Part shown: piece after piece, positions 52,801 to 64,000 of the stretch
Numbering within the stretch: position 1 is the first letter of the stretch
Layout of the letters: the number at the start of each line of letters is the position of its first letter
Assembly (NCBI RefSeq): GCF_009905375.1
Contig: NW_027418149.1
Coordinates: 62,001-126,000 of the forward strand
From: Apium graveolens
Lineage: Eukaryota > Streptophyta > Magnoliopsida > Apiales > Apiaceae
Direction: 5' to 3'
DNA length: 64,000 bases
The notes under the pieces: generated by a model
Databases searched by the model: none
What the model was told of the DNA's origin: nothing
What the model saw: only the letters and a program-made list of their open reading frames with translations
Position numbers and translations under genes: made by a program

Positions 52801-54979
52801 GTTAGTCACTTTTCGCCATATTAGAGTCACTTTGCACACTATAAGAGTCACTTGCCACCAAATATTGATATAATTAACATGTTAACATCATGTACATGCA
52901 ATTAGACATCCTTTACCCACCTCTTGGTACCCCTTTCGTACAAGTCAATTTTGGGGCATATTTTGGCTCTAATCAATCATGTAAGTGACTTCTCACCATA
53001 TTAGAGTCACTTTGCACCTTATAAGAGTCACTTGCCATCATATATTGGTACAATTAACATGTTAACATCATGTACATGCAATTAGAAATCCTTTTACCAC
53101 CTCTTAGTACCATTATCATACAAGTCAATTACACATTTTGGTTCTAATAAACCATGTTAGTCACTTTTCACCATATTAGAGTCACTTTGCACCCTATAAG
53201 CGTCACTTTCCACCATATATACAACAATTGACATGTTAATATCATATACATCTAATTTGACATCCTTTTACCACCTATTAATGGAACTTTCAAACAAGTT
53301 AATTGTGTTCCACATTTTGGCTGTAATCAACCATGTAAGTCATTCTTCACCATATTAGAGTCACTTTGCACCCTATAAGAGTCACTTGCCACCAAATATT
53401 GATATAATTAATATGTTAACATCTTGTACATGCAATTAGACATCCTTTAACCACCTCTTGGTACCCCTTTCATACAAGTCAATTTTGGGCCACAATTTGG
53501 CTCTAATCAATCATGTAAGTGATTTCTCACCATATTAGAGTCACTTTGCACCTTATAAGAGTCATTTGCCATCATATATTGGTACAATTAACATGTTAAC
53601 ATCATGTACATGCAATTAGAAATCCTTTTACCACCTCTTAGTGCCATATTCATACAAGTCAATTTTGGTCCACATTTTGGTTCTAATTAACCATGTTAGT
53701 CACTTTTCACCATATCAAAGTCACTTTGCACCCTATAAGAGTCACTTGCCAATAAATATTGATATAATTAACATGTTAATATCATGTAAATGCAATTAGA
53801 CATCCTTTAACCACCTCTTGGTACCCCTTTCGTACAAGTCAATTCTGGGCCACATTTTGGCTCTAATCAATCATGTAAGTGACTTCTCACCATATTAGAA
53901 TAACTTTGGACCTTGTAAGAGTCACTTGCCACCATATATTGGTACAATTAACATGTTAACATCATGTACATGCAATTAGAAATCCTTTTACCACCTCTTA
54001 GTGCCATATTCATACAAGTCAATTTTGGTCCATATTTTGGTTCTAATTAACCATGTTAGTCACTTTTCATCATATTATAGTCACTTTGCACCCTATAAGA
54101 GTCACTTTCCACCATATATACAACAATTGACATGTTAACATCATATACATCCAATTTTACATCCTTTTACCACCTATTAATGCCACATTCATACAAGTTA
54201 ATTTTGTTCCACATTTTGTCTCTAATCAACCATGTAAGTCACTATTCACCATATTAGAGTACCTTTACACCCTATAAGAGTCACTTGACCCATATATTGA
54301 TACAATTAACATGTTAACATCACGTGAATACAATTAGACATCCTTTAACCACCTCTTGGTACCCTTTTCTACAAGTCAATTTTGGGCCACATTTTGGCTC
54401 TAAACAATCTTGTAAGTGACTTCTCACCATATTAGAGTCACTTTGCACCTTATAAGAGTCACTTGCCATCATATATTGGTACAATTAACATGTTAACATC
54501 ATGTACATGCAATTAGAAATCCTTTTACCTCCTCTTAGTACCATATTCATACAAGTCAATTTTGGTCCACATTTTGGTTCTAATTAACCATGTTAGTCAC
54601 TTTTCACCATATTAGAGTCACTTTGCACCCTATAAGAGTCACTTGCCACCAAATATTGATATAATTAACATGTTAACATCATGTACATGCAATTAGACAT
54701 CCTTTAACCACCTCTTGGTACCCCTTTCGTACAAGTCAATTTTGGGCCACAATTTGGCTTTAATCAATCATGTAAGTGACTTCTCACCACATTAGAGTCA
54801 CTTTGCAGCTTATAAGAGTCACTTGCCATCATATATTGGTACAATTAACATGTTAACATCATGTACATGCAATTAGAAATCCTTTTACCACCTCTTAGTG
54901 CCATATTCATACAAGTCAATTTTAGTCCACATTTTGGTTCTAATTACCCATGTTAGTCACTTTTACCATATTAGAGTCA

Positions 54980-57900
54980 CTTTGCACCCTATAAGAGTCA
55001 CTTGCCACAAATATTGATATAATTAACATGTTAACATCATGTACATGCAATTAGACATCCTTTAACCACCTCTTGGTACTCCTTTCCTACAAGTCAATTT
55101 TGGGCCACATTTTGGCTCTAATCAATCATGTAAGTGACTTCTCACCACATTAGAGTCACTTTGCAGCTTATAAGAGTCACTTGCCATCATATATTGGTAC
55201 AATTAACATGTTAACATCATGTACATGCAATTAGAAATCCTCTTACCACCTCTTAGTGCCATATTCATACAAGTCAATTTTGGTCCACATTTTGGTTCTA
55301 ATTAACCATGTTAGTCACTTTTCGCCATATTAGAGTCACTTTGCACCCTATAAGAGTTACTTGCCACCAAATATTGATATAATTAACATGTTAACATCAT
55401 GTACATGCAATTAGACATCCTTTACCCACCTCTTGGTACCCCTTTCGTACAAGTCAATTTTGGGGCATATTTTGGCTCTAATCAATCATGTAAGTGACTT
55501 CTCACCATATTAGAGTCACTTTGCACCTTATAAGAGTCACTTGTCATCATATATTGGTACAATTAACATGTTAACATCATGTACATTCAATTAGAAATCT
55601 TTTTACCACCTCTTAGTACCATTATCATAAAAGTCAATAACACATTTTGGTTCTAATAAACCATGTTAGTCACTTTTCACCATATTAGAGTCATTTTGCA
55701 CCCTATAAGCGTCACTTTCCACTATATATACAAAAATTGACATGTTAACATCATATACATCTAATTTGACATCCTTTTACCACCTATTAATGGAACTTTC
55801 AAACAAGTTAATTTTGTTCCACATTTTGGCTGTAATCAACTATCTAAGTCATTTTTCACCATATTAGAGTCACTTTGCACCCTATAAGAGTCACTTGCCA
55901 CCAAATATTGATATTATTAATATGTTAACATCTTGTACATGCAATTAGACATCCTTTAACCACCTCTTGGTACCGCTTTCATACAAGTCAATTTTGGGCC
56001 ACAATTCGGCTCTAATCAATCATGTAAGTGACTTCTCACCATATTAGAGTCACTTTGCACCTTATAAGAGTCATTTGCCATCATATATTGGTACAATTAA
56101 CATGTTAACATCATGTACATGCAATTAGAAATCTTTTTACCACCTCTTAGTGCCATATTCATACAAGTCAATTTTGGTCCACATTTTGGTTCTAATTAAC
56201 CATGCTAGTCACTTTTCACCATATTAAAGTCACTTTGCACCCTATAATAGTCACTATCCACCGAATATTGATATAATTAACATGTTAATATCATGTACAT
56301 GCAATTAGACATCCTTTAACCACCTCTTGGTACCCCTTTCGTACAAGTTAATTCTGGGCCACATTTCGGCTCTAATCAATCATGTAAGTGACTTCTCACC
56401 ATATTAGAGTAACTTTGCACCTTGTAAGAGTCACTTGCCATCATATATTGGTACAATTAATATGTTAACATCATGTACATGCAATTAGAAATCCTTTTAC
56501 CACCTCTTAGTGCCATATTAATACAAGTCTATTTTGGTCCACATTTTGGTTCTAATTAACCATGTTAGTCACTTTTCACCTTATTAGAGTCACTTTGCAC
56601 CCTATAAGAGTCACTTTCCACCATATATACAACAATTGACATGTTAACATCATATACATCCAATTTGACATCCTTTTACCACCTATTAATGCCACATTCA
56701 TACAAGTTAATTTTGTTCCACATTTTGTCTCTAATCAACCATGTAAGTCACTGTTTACCATATTAGAGTACCTTTACACCCTATAAGAGTCACTTGGCCC
56801 ATATATTGATACAATTAACATGTTAACATCACGTGAATGCAATTAGACATCCTTTAACCACCTCTTGGTACCCTTTTCTACAAGTCAATTTTGGGCCACA
56901 TTTTGGCTCTAATCAATCTTGTAAGTGACTTCTCACCATATTAGAGTCACTTTGCACCTTATAAGTGTCACTTGCCATTATATATTGGTACAATTAACAT
57001 GTTAACATCATGTACATGCAATTAGAAATCCTTTTACCACCTCTTAGTGCCATATTAATACAAGTCTATTTTGGTCCACATTTTGGTTCTAATTAACCAT
57101 GTTAGTCACTTTTCACCTTATTAGAGTCACTTTGCACCCTATAAGAGTCACTTTCCACCATATATACAACAATTGACATGTTAACATCATATACATCCAA
57201 TTTGACATCCTTTTACCACCTATTAATGCCACATTCATACAAGTTAATTTTGTTCCACATTTTGTCTCTAATCAACCATGTAAGTCACTGTTTACCATAT
57301 TAGAGTACCTTTACACCCTATAAGAGTCACTTGACCCATATATTGATACAATTAACATGTTAACATCACGTGAATGCAATTAGACATCCTTTAACCACCT
57401 CTTGGTACCCTTTTCTACAAGTCAATTTTGGGCCACATTTTGGCTCTAATCAATCTTGTAAGTGACTTCTCACCATATTAGAGTCACTTTGCACCTTATA
57501 AGTGTCACTTGCCATTATATATTGGTACAATTAACATGTTAACATCATGTACATGCAATTAGAAATCCTTTTACCACCTCTTAGTGCCATATTCATACAA
57601 GTCAATTTTGGTCCACATTTTGGTTCTAATTAACCATGTTAGTCACTTTTCACCATATTAGAGTCACTTTGCACCCTGTAAGAGTCACTTGCCACCAAAT
57701 ATTGATATAATTAACATGTTAACATCATGTACATGCAATTAGACATCTTTTAACCACCTCTTGGTACCCCTTTCGTACAAGTCAATTTTGGGCCACAATT
57801 TGGCTCTAATCAATCATGTAAGTAACTTCTCACCATATTAGAGTCACTTTGCAGCTTATAAGAGTCACTTGCCATCATATATTGGTACAATTACCATGTT

Positions 57901-59643
57901 AACATCATGTACATGCAATTAGAAATCCTTTTACCACCTCTTAGTGCCATATTCATACAAGTCAATTTTGGTCCACATTTTGGTTCTAATTAACCATGTT
58001 AGTCACTTTTCACCATATTAAAGTCACTTTGCACCCTATAAGAGTCACTTGCCACCAAATATTGATATAATTAACATGTTAATATCATGTACATGCAATT
58101 AGACATCCTTTAACCACCTCTTGGTACCCCTTTCGTACAAGTAAATTCTGGGCCACATTTCGGCTCTAATCAATCATGTAAGTGACTTCTCACCATATTA
58201 GAGTAAGTTTGCACCTTGTAAGAGTCCCTTGCCATCATATATTGGTACAATTAATATGTTAACATCATGTACATGCAATTAGAAATCCTTTTACCACCTC
58301 TTAGTGCCATATTCATACAAGTCTATTTTGGTCCACATTTTGGTTCTAATTAACCATGTTAGTCACTTTTCACCATATTAGAGTCACTTTGCACCCTATA
58401 AGAGTCACTTTCCACCATATATACAACAATTGACATGTTAACATCATATACAACCAATTTGACATCCTTTTACCACTTATTAATGCCACATTCATACAAG
58501 TTAATTTTGTTCCACATTTTGTCTCTAATCAACCATGTAAGTCACTGTTTACCATATTAGAGTACCTTTACACCCTATAAGAGTCACTTGACCCATATAT
58601 TGATACAATTAACATGTTAACATCACGTGAATGTAATTAGACATCCTTTAACCACCTCTTGGTACCCTTTTCTACAAGTCAATTTTGGGCCACATTTTGG
58701 CTCTAATCAATCTTGTAAGTGACTTCTCACCATATTAGAGTCACTTTGCACCTTATAAGTGTCACTTGCCATTATATATTGGTACAATTAACATGTTAAC
58801 ATCATGTACATGCAATTAGAAATCCTTTTACCACCTCTTAGTGCCATATTCATACAAGTCAATTTTGGTCCACATTTTGGTTCAAATTAACCATGTTAGT
58901 CACTTTTCACCATATTAGAGTCACTTTGCACCCTGTAAGAGTCACTTGCCACCAAATATTGATATAATTAACATGTTAACATCATGTACATGCAATTAGA
59001 CATCTTTTAACCACCTCTTGGTACCCCTTTCGTACAAGTCAATTTTGGGCCACAATTTGGCTCTAATCAATCATGTAAGTAACTTCTCACCATATTAGAG
59101 TCACTTTACAGCTTATAAGAGTCACTTGCCATCATATATTGGTACAATTACCATGTTAACATCATGTACATGCAATTAGAAATCCTTTTACCACCTCTTA
59201 GTGCCATATTCATACAAGTCAATTTTGGTCCACATTTTGGTTCTAATTAACCATGTTAGTCACTTTTCACCATATTAAAGTCACTTTGCACCCTATAAGA
59301 GTCACTTGCCACCAAATATTGATATAATTAACATGTTAATATCATGTACATGCAATTAGACATACTTTAACCACCTCTTGGTACCCCTTTCGTACAAGTC
59401 AATTCTGGGCCACATTTCGGCTCTAATCAATCATGTAAGTGACTTCTCACCATATTAGAGTAAGTTTGCACCTTGTAAGAGTCACTTGCCATCATATATT
59501 GGTACAATTAATATTTTAACATCATGTACATGCAATTAGAAATCCTTTTACCACCTCTTAGTGCCATATTCATACAAGTCTATTTTGGTCCACATTTTGG
59601 TTCTAATTAACCATGTTAGTCACTTTTCACCATATTAGAGTCA
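54980..59643 (-). repeat. ~4664-bp HOR, copy 1
   Basis: Private markers recur 4664 bp downstream: ttagtaccattatcat at 55613 and 60277, gcaccctgta at 57671 and 62335, and ttaatacaagtctatt at 56518 and 61182. The unit is about 26 monomers. It looks like a 14-mer (2510-bp type) extended by local duplications of 3 and 7 monomers plus about 2 more. The left edge is near 54980, because upstream sequence (tttagtccac, ttacccatg) does not match the region before 59644. Confidence 0.88.
56490..57563 (-). repeat. 537-bp trimer tandem duplication
   Basis: ttaatacaagtctatt occurs at 56518 and 57055 (537 bp apart), with matching caccttattagag and gtgtcacttgccattat variants. It is repeated in phase at 61182 and 61719, so it predates the 4664-bp duplication. 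Confidence 0.85.
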
Positions 59644-60100
59644 CTTTGCACCCTATAAGAGTCACTTGCCATAAATATTGATATAATTAACATGTTAACA
59701 TCATGTACATGCAATTAGACATCCTTTAACCACCTCTTGGTACTCCTTTCCTACAAGTCAATTTTGGGCCACATTTTGGCTCTAATCAATCATGTAAGTG
59801 ACTTCTCACCATATTAGAGTCACTTTGCACCTTATAAGAGTCACTTGCCATCATATATTGGTACAATTAACATGTTAACATCATGTACATGCAATTAGAA
59901 ATCCTCTTACCACCTCTTAGTGCCATATTTATACAAGTCAATTTTGGTCCACATTTTGGTTCTAATTAACCATGTTAGTCACTTTTCGCCATATTAGAGT
60001 CACTTTGCACCCTATAAGAGTTACTTGCCACCAAATATTGATATAATTAACATGTTAACATCATGTACATGCAATTAGACATCCTTTACCCACCTCTTGG
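57590..60100 (-). repeat. 1257-bp seven-monomer tandem duplication
   Basis: gcaccctgta occurs at 57671 and 58928 (1257 bp apart), with acatcttttaaccacc, attaccatgttaac and gagtaagtttgc repeated at the same spacing. It is present again at 62335 and 63592 in the second 4664-bp copy. 1257 bp is almost exactly half of 2510. The outer boundaries are approximate. Confidence 0.8.
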
Positions 60101-63100
60101 TACCCCTTTCGTACAAGTCAATTTTGGGGCATATTTTGGCTCTAATCAATCATGTAAGTGACTTCTCACCATATTAGAGTCACTTTGCACCTTATAAGAG
60201 TCACTTGTCATCATATATTGGTACAATTAACATGTTAACATCATGTACATTCAATTAGAAATCTTTTTACCACCTCTTAGTACCATTATCATAAAAGTCA
60301 ATAACACATTTTGGTTCTAATAAACCATGTTAGTCACTTTTCACCATATTAGAGTCACTTTGCACCCTATAAGCGTCACTTTCCACTATATATACAAAAA
60401 TTGACATGTTAACATCATATACATCTAATTTGACATCCTTTTACCACCTATTAATGGAACTTTCAAACAAGTTAATTTTGTTCCACATTTTGGCTGTAAT
60501 CAACTATCTAAGTCATTTTTCACCATATTAGAGTCACTTTGCACCCTATAAGAGTCACTTGCCACCAAATATTGATATTATTAATATGTTAACATCTTGT
60601 ACATGCAATTAGACATCCTTTAACCACCTCTTGGTACCGCTTTCATACAAGTCAATTTTGGGCCACAATTCGGCTCTAATCAATCATGTAAGTGACTTCT
60701 CACCATATTAGAGTCACTTTGCACCTTATAAGAGTCATTTGCCATCATATATTGGTACAATTAACATGTTAACATCATGTACATGCAATTAGAAATCTTT
60801 TTACCACCTCTTAGTGCCATATTCATACAAGTCAATTTTGGTCCACATTTTGGTTCTAATTAACCATGCTAGTCACTTTTCACCATATTAAAGTCACTTT
60901 GCACCCTATAAGAGTCACTATCCACCGAATATTGATATAATTAACATGTTAATATCATGTACATGCAATTAGACATCCTTTAACCACCTCTTGATACCCC
61001 TTTCGTACAAGTTAATTCTGGGCCACATTTCGGCTCTAATCAATCATGTAAGTGACTTCTCACCATATTAGAGTAACTTTGCACCTTGTAAGAGTCACTT
61101 GCCATCATATATTGGTACAATTAATATGTTAACATCATGTACATGCAATTAGAAATCCTTTTACCACCTCTTAGTGCCATATTAATACAAGTCTATTTTG
61201 GTCCACATTTTGGTTCTAATTAACCATGTTAGTCACTTTTCACCTTATTAGAGTCACTTTGCACCCTATAAGAGTCACTTTCCACCATATATACAACAAT
61301 TGACATGTTAACATCATATACATCCAATTTGACATCCTTTTACCACCTATTAATGCCACATTCATACAAGTTAATTTTGTTCCACATTTTGTCTCTAATC
61401 AACGATGTAAGTCACTGTTTACCATATTAGAGTACCTTTACACCCTATAAGAGTCACTTGACCCATATATTGATACAATTAACATGTTAACATCACGTGA
61501 ATGCAATTAGACATCCTTTAACCACCTCTTGGTACCCTTTTCTACAAGTCAATTTTGGGCCACATTTTGGCTCTAATCAATCTTGTAAGTGACTTCTCAC
61601 CATATTAGAGTCACTTTGCACCTTATAAGTGTCACTTGCCATTATATATTGGTACAATTAACATGTTAACATCATGTACATGCAATTAGAAATCCTTTTA
61701 CCACCTCTTAGTGCCATATTAATACAAGTCTATTTTGGTCCACATTTTGGTTCTAATTAACCATATTAGTCACTTTTCACCTTATTAGAGTCACTTTGCA
61801 CCCTATAAGAGTCACTTTCCACCATATATACAACAATTGACATGTTAACATCATATACATCCAATTTGACATCCTTTTACCACCTATTAATGCCACATTC
61901 ATACAAGTTAATTTTGTTCCACATTTTGTCTCTAATCAACCATGTAAGTCACTGTTTACCATATTAGAGTACCTTTACACCCTATAAGAGTCACTTGACC
62001 CATATATTGATACAATTAACATGTTAACATCACGTGAATGCAATTAGACATCCTTTAACCACCTCTTGGTACCCTTTTCTACAAGTCAATTTTGGGCCAC
62101 ATTTTGGCTCTAATCAATCTTGTAACTGACTTCTCACTATATTAGAGTCACTTTGCACCTTATAAGTGTCACTTGCCATTATATATTGGTACAATTAACA
62201 TGTTAACATCATGTACATGCAATTAGAAATCCTTTTACCACCTCTTAGTGCCATATTGATACAAGTCAATTTTGGTCCACATTTTGGTTCTAATTAACCA
62301 TGTTAGTCACTTTTCACCATATTAGAGTCACTTTGCACCCTGTAAGAGTCACTTGCCACCAAATATTGATATAATTAACATGTTAACATCATGTACATGC
62401 AATTAGACATCTTTTAACCACCTCTTGGTACCCCTTTCGTACAAGTCAATTTTGGGCCACAATTTGGCTCTAATCAATAATGTAAGTAACTTCTCACCAT
62501 ATTAGAGTCACTTTGCAGCTTATAAGAGTCACTTGCCATCATATATTGGTACAATTACCATGTTAACATCATGTACATGCAATTAGAAATCCTTTTACCA
62601 CCTCTTAGTGCCATATTCATACAAGTCAATTTTGGTCCACATTTTGGTTCTAATTAACCATGTTAGTCACTTTTCACCATATTAAAGTCACTTTGCACCC
62701 TATAAGAGTCACTTGCCACCAAATATTGATATAATTAACATGTTAATATCATGTACATGCAATTAGACATCCTTTAACCACCTCTTGGTACCCCTTTCGT
62801 ACAAGTAAATTCTGGGCCACATTTCGGCTCTAATCAATCATGTAAGTGACTTCTCACCATATTAGAGTAAGTTTGCACCTTGTAAGAGTCACTTGCCATC
62901 ATATATTGGTACAATTAATATGTTAACATCATGTACATGCAATTAGAAATCCTTTTACCACCTCTTAGTGCCATATTCATACAAGTCTATTTTGGTCCAC
63001 ATTTTGGTTCTAATTAACCATGTTAGTCACTTTTCACCATATTAGAGTCACTTTGCACCCTATAAGAGTCACTTTCCACCATATATACAACAATTGACAT

Positions 63101-64000
63101 GTTAACATCATATACAACCAATTTGACATCCTTTTACCACCTATTAATGCCACATTCATACAAGTTAATTTTGTTCCACATTTTGCCTCTAATCAACCAT
63201 GTAAGTCACTGTTTACCATATTAGAGTACCTTTACACCCTATAAGAGTCACTTGACCCATATATTGATACAATTAACATGTTAACATCACGTGAATGCAA
63301 TTAGACATCCTTTAACCACCTCTTGGTACCCTTTTCTACAAGTCAATTTTGGGCCACATTTTGGCTCTAATCAATCTTGTAAGTGACTTCTCACCATATT
63401 AGAGTCACTTTGCACCTTATAAGTGTCACTTGCCATTATATATTGGTACAATTAACATGTTAACATCATGTACATGCAATTATAAATCCTTTTACCACCT
63501 CTTAGTGCCATATTCATACAAGTCAATTTTGGTCCACATTTTGGTTCAAATTAACCATGTTAGTCACTTTTCACCATATTAGAGTCACTTTGCACCCTGT
63601 AAGAGTCACTTGCCACCAAATATTGATATAATTAACATGTTAACATCATGTACATGCAATTAGACATCTTTTAACCACCTCTTGGTACCCCTTTCGTACA
63701 AGTCAATTTTGGGCCACAATTTGGCTCTAATCAATCATGTAAGTAACTTCTCACCATATTAGAGTCACTTTACAGCTTATAAGAGTCACTTGCCATCATA
63801 TATTGGTACAATTACCATGTTAACATCATGTACATGCAATTAGAAATCCTTTTACCACCTCTTAGTGCCATATTCATACAAGTCAATTTTGGTCCACATT
63901 TTGGTTCTAATTAACCATGTTAGTCACTTTTCACCATATTAAAGTCACTTTGCACCCTATAAGAGTCACTTGCCACCAAATATTGATATAATTAACATGT
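59644..64000 (-). repeat. ~4664-bp HOR, copy 2 (cut by window end)
   Basis: Tandem partner of 54980-59643, matching it nearly base for base apart from scattered substitutions, for example ccctataatagtc versus ccctataagagtc near 56240/60904 and cttggtacc versus cttgatacc near 56327/60991. About 300 bp of the unit lie beyond the window. Confidence 0.88.

Larger units (their letters stand above)
39011..55612 (-). repeat. ~2510-bp HOR (about 14 monomers), five copies
   Basis: The private marker ttagtaccattatcat, a monomer with a small deletion giving caattacacattttgg, occurs at 39011, 41521, 48085, 50595, 53104 and 55613. Intervals are 2510, 6564, 2510, 2509 and 2509 bp. The 6564-bp interval contains the 4049-bp LTR plus 5-bp duplication, leaving exactly 2510. 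Other markers repeat in phase: tttttaccatattag, a gttaagatcatg variant, ctcttatcacctc and gttaaaatcatatac. Copies differ only at scattered positions. Some markers pair neighbouring copies, for example ccatatcaaagtc only at ~51202 and ~53713. Confidence 0.95.
28452..64000 (-). repeat. Reverse-oriented ~179-bp satellite array
   Basis: These are the same monomer families as in 1-28448 but reverse-complemented. The block ccatattcatacaagtcaa is the complement of the forward ttgacttgtatgaatatgg, and aaccatgttagtcac complements gtgactaacatggtt. It continues to the window end, broken by a ~4.05-kb solo LTR (42842-46890) and three short micro-inverted patches near 31.8, 34.8 and 37.9 kb. Period markers show 3.02-kb, 2.51-kb and 4.66-kb higher-order repeats. 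Some monomer variants here, such as those with cacttgacccatatattg, are not seen in the forward arm, so the arms have evolved partly independently. Confidence 0.98.

Noticed and set aside
1..64000. CRISPR-like periodic repeats
   Set aside because: The repeats are contiguous ~179-bp monomers without short spacers, and the window has eukaryotic transposons.
1..64000. CENP-B-box or telomere-repeat sequences
   Set aside because: By eye I found no CGGG-containing box of the CENP-B type and no TTTAGGG tandem runs, so centromeric or telomeric placement cannot be claimed.
1..64000. A novel protein-based system
   Set aside because: The only coding homology is an inactive LINE ORF2 fragment. The rest is satellite or LTR sequence, so no gene system is supported.

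Overview
The window is almost entirely satellite DNA, most likely from a plant nuclear genome. It is AT-rich and poor in CpG. An approximately 179-bp monomer is repeated from the first base to the last. It is interrupted by three transposon remnants: a 668-bp solo LTR (11520-12187), a 5'-truncated LINE (22178-23129) and a ~4.05-kb solo LTR (42842-46890). I found no functional host gene, RNA gene or CRISPR array. The only protein-coding homology is the C-terminal end of a LINE ORF2, with a plant-type zf-RVT zinc knuckle. The plant assignment rests on that domain, on the LTR architecture (TG...CA ends, 5-bp target duplications, a TATAAATA box, a GGGGGTGTGACA-type 3' end) and on the monomer length. 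I could not name the species or the satellite family.

Layout. From 1 to ~28448 monomers run in one orientation, called forward here. At 28448-28451 the array flips through a 4-bp AGTG overlap, and from there to 64000 all monomers run in reverse, apart from three ~75-100-bp micro-inversions. In forward orientation the monomer types, named by their first bases, are A (ggaac), B (ggacc), C (ggccc), D (ggact, B-like) and E (C-like front, A-like end). D and E are always fused by a ~39-bp deletion.

Higher-order repeats (HORs), forward arm: an A-B-C trimer (~537 bp) at 1-1073; an A-D/E-B-C unit of ~856 bp at 1074-4495 and again at 20350-27284; and a ~4047-bp segment tandemly duplicated between ~2862 and ~10955, which itself contains 898-bp doublets. 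The block from 10875 is a rearranged second copy of the block starting at 1. Reverse arm: an irregular stretch next to the inversion, then a ~3.02-kb HOR carrying the micro-inversion, then a very regular ~2510-bp HOR (about 14 monomers), then a ~4664-bp HOR (about 26 monomers) that runs off the window end and contains nested 537-bp and 1257-bp duplications.

History (inference). Each transposon sits in a single HOR copy while sister copies keep the empty site, so the insertions came after local amplification. Removing the 4.05-kb LTR and one target duplication restores the 2510-bp period exactly. The array appears to have grown by repeated unequal exchange or segmental amplification at several scales, fixing rare events (fused monomers, a micro-inversion, hybrid monomers) as parts of larger repeat units. 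All short ORFs in the satellite are chance open frames.
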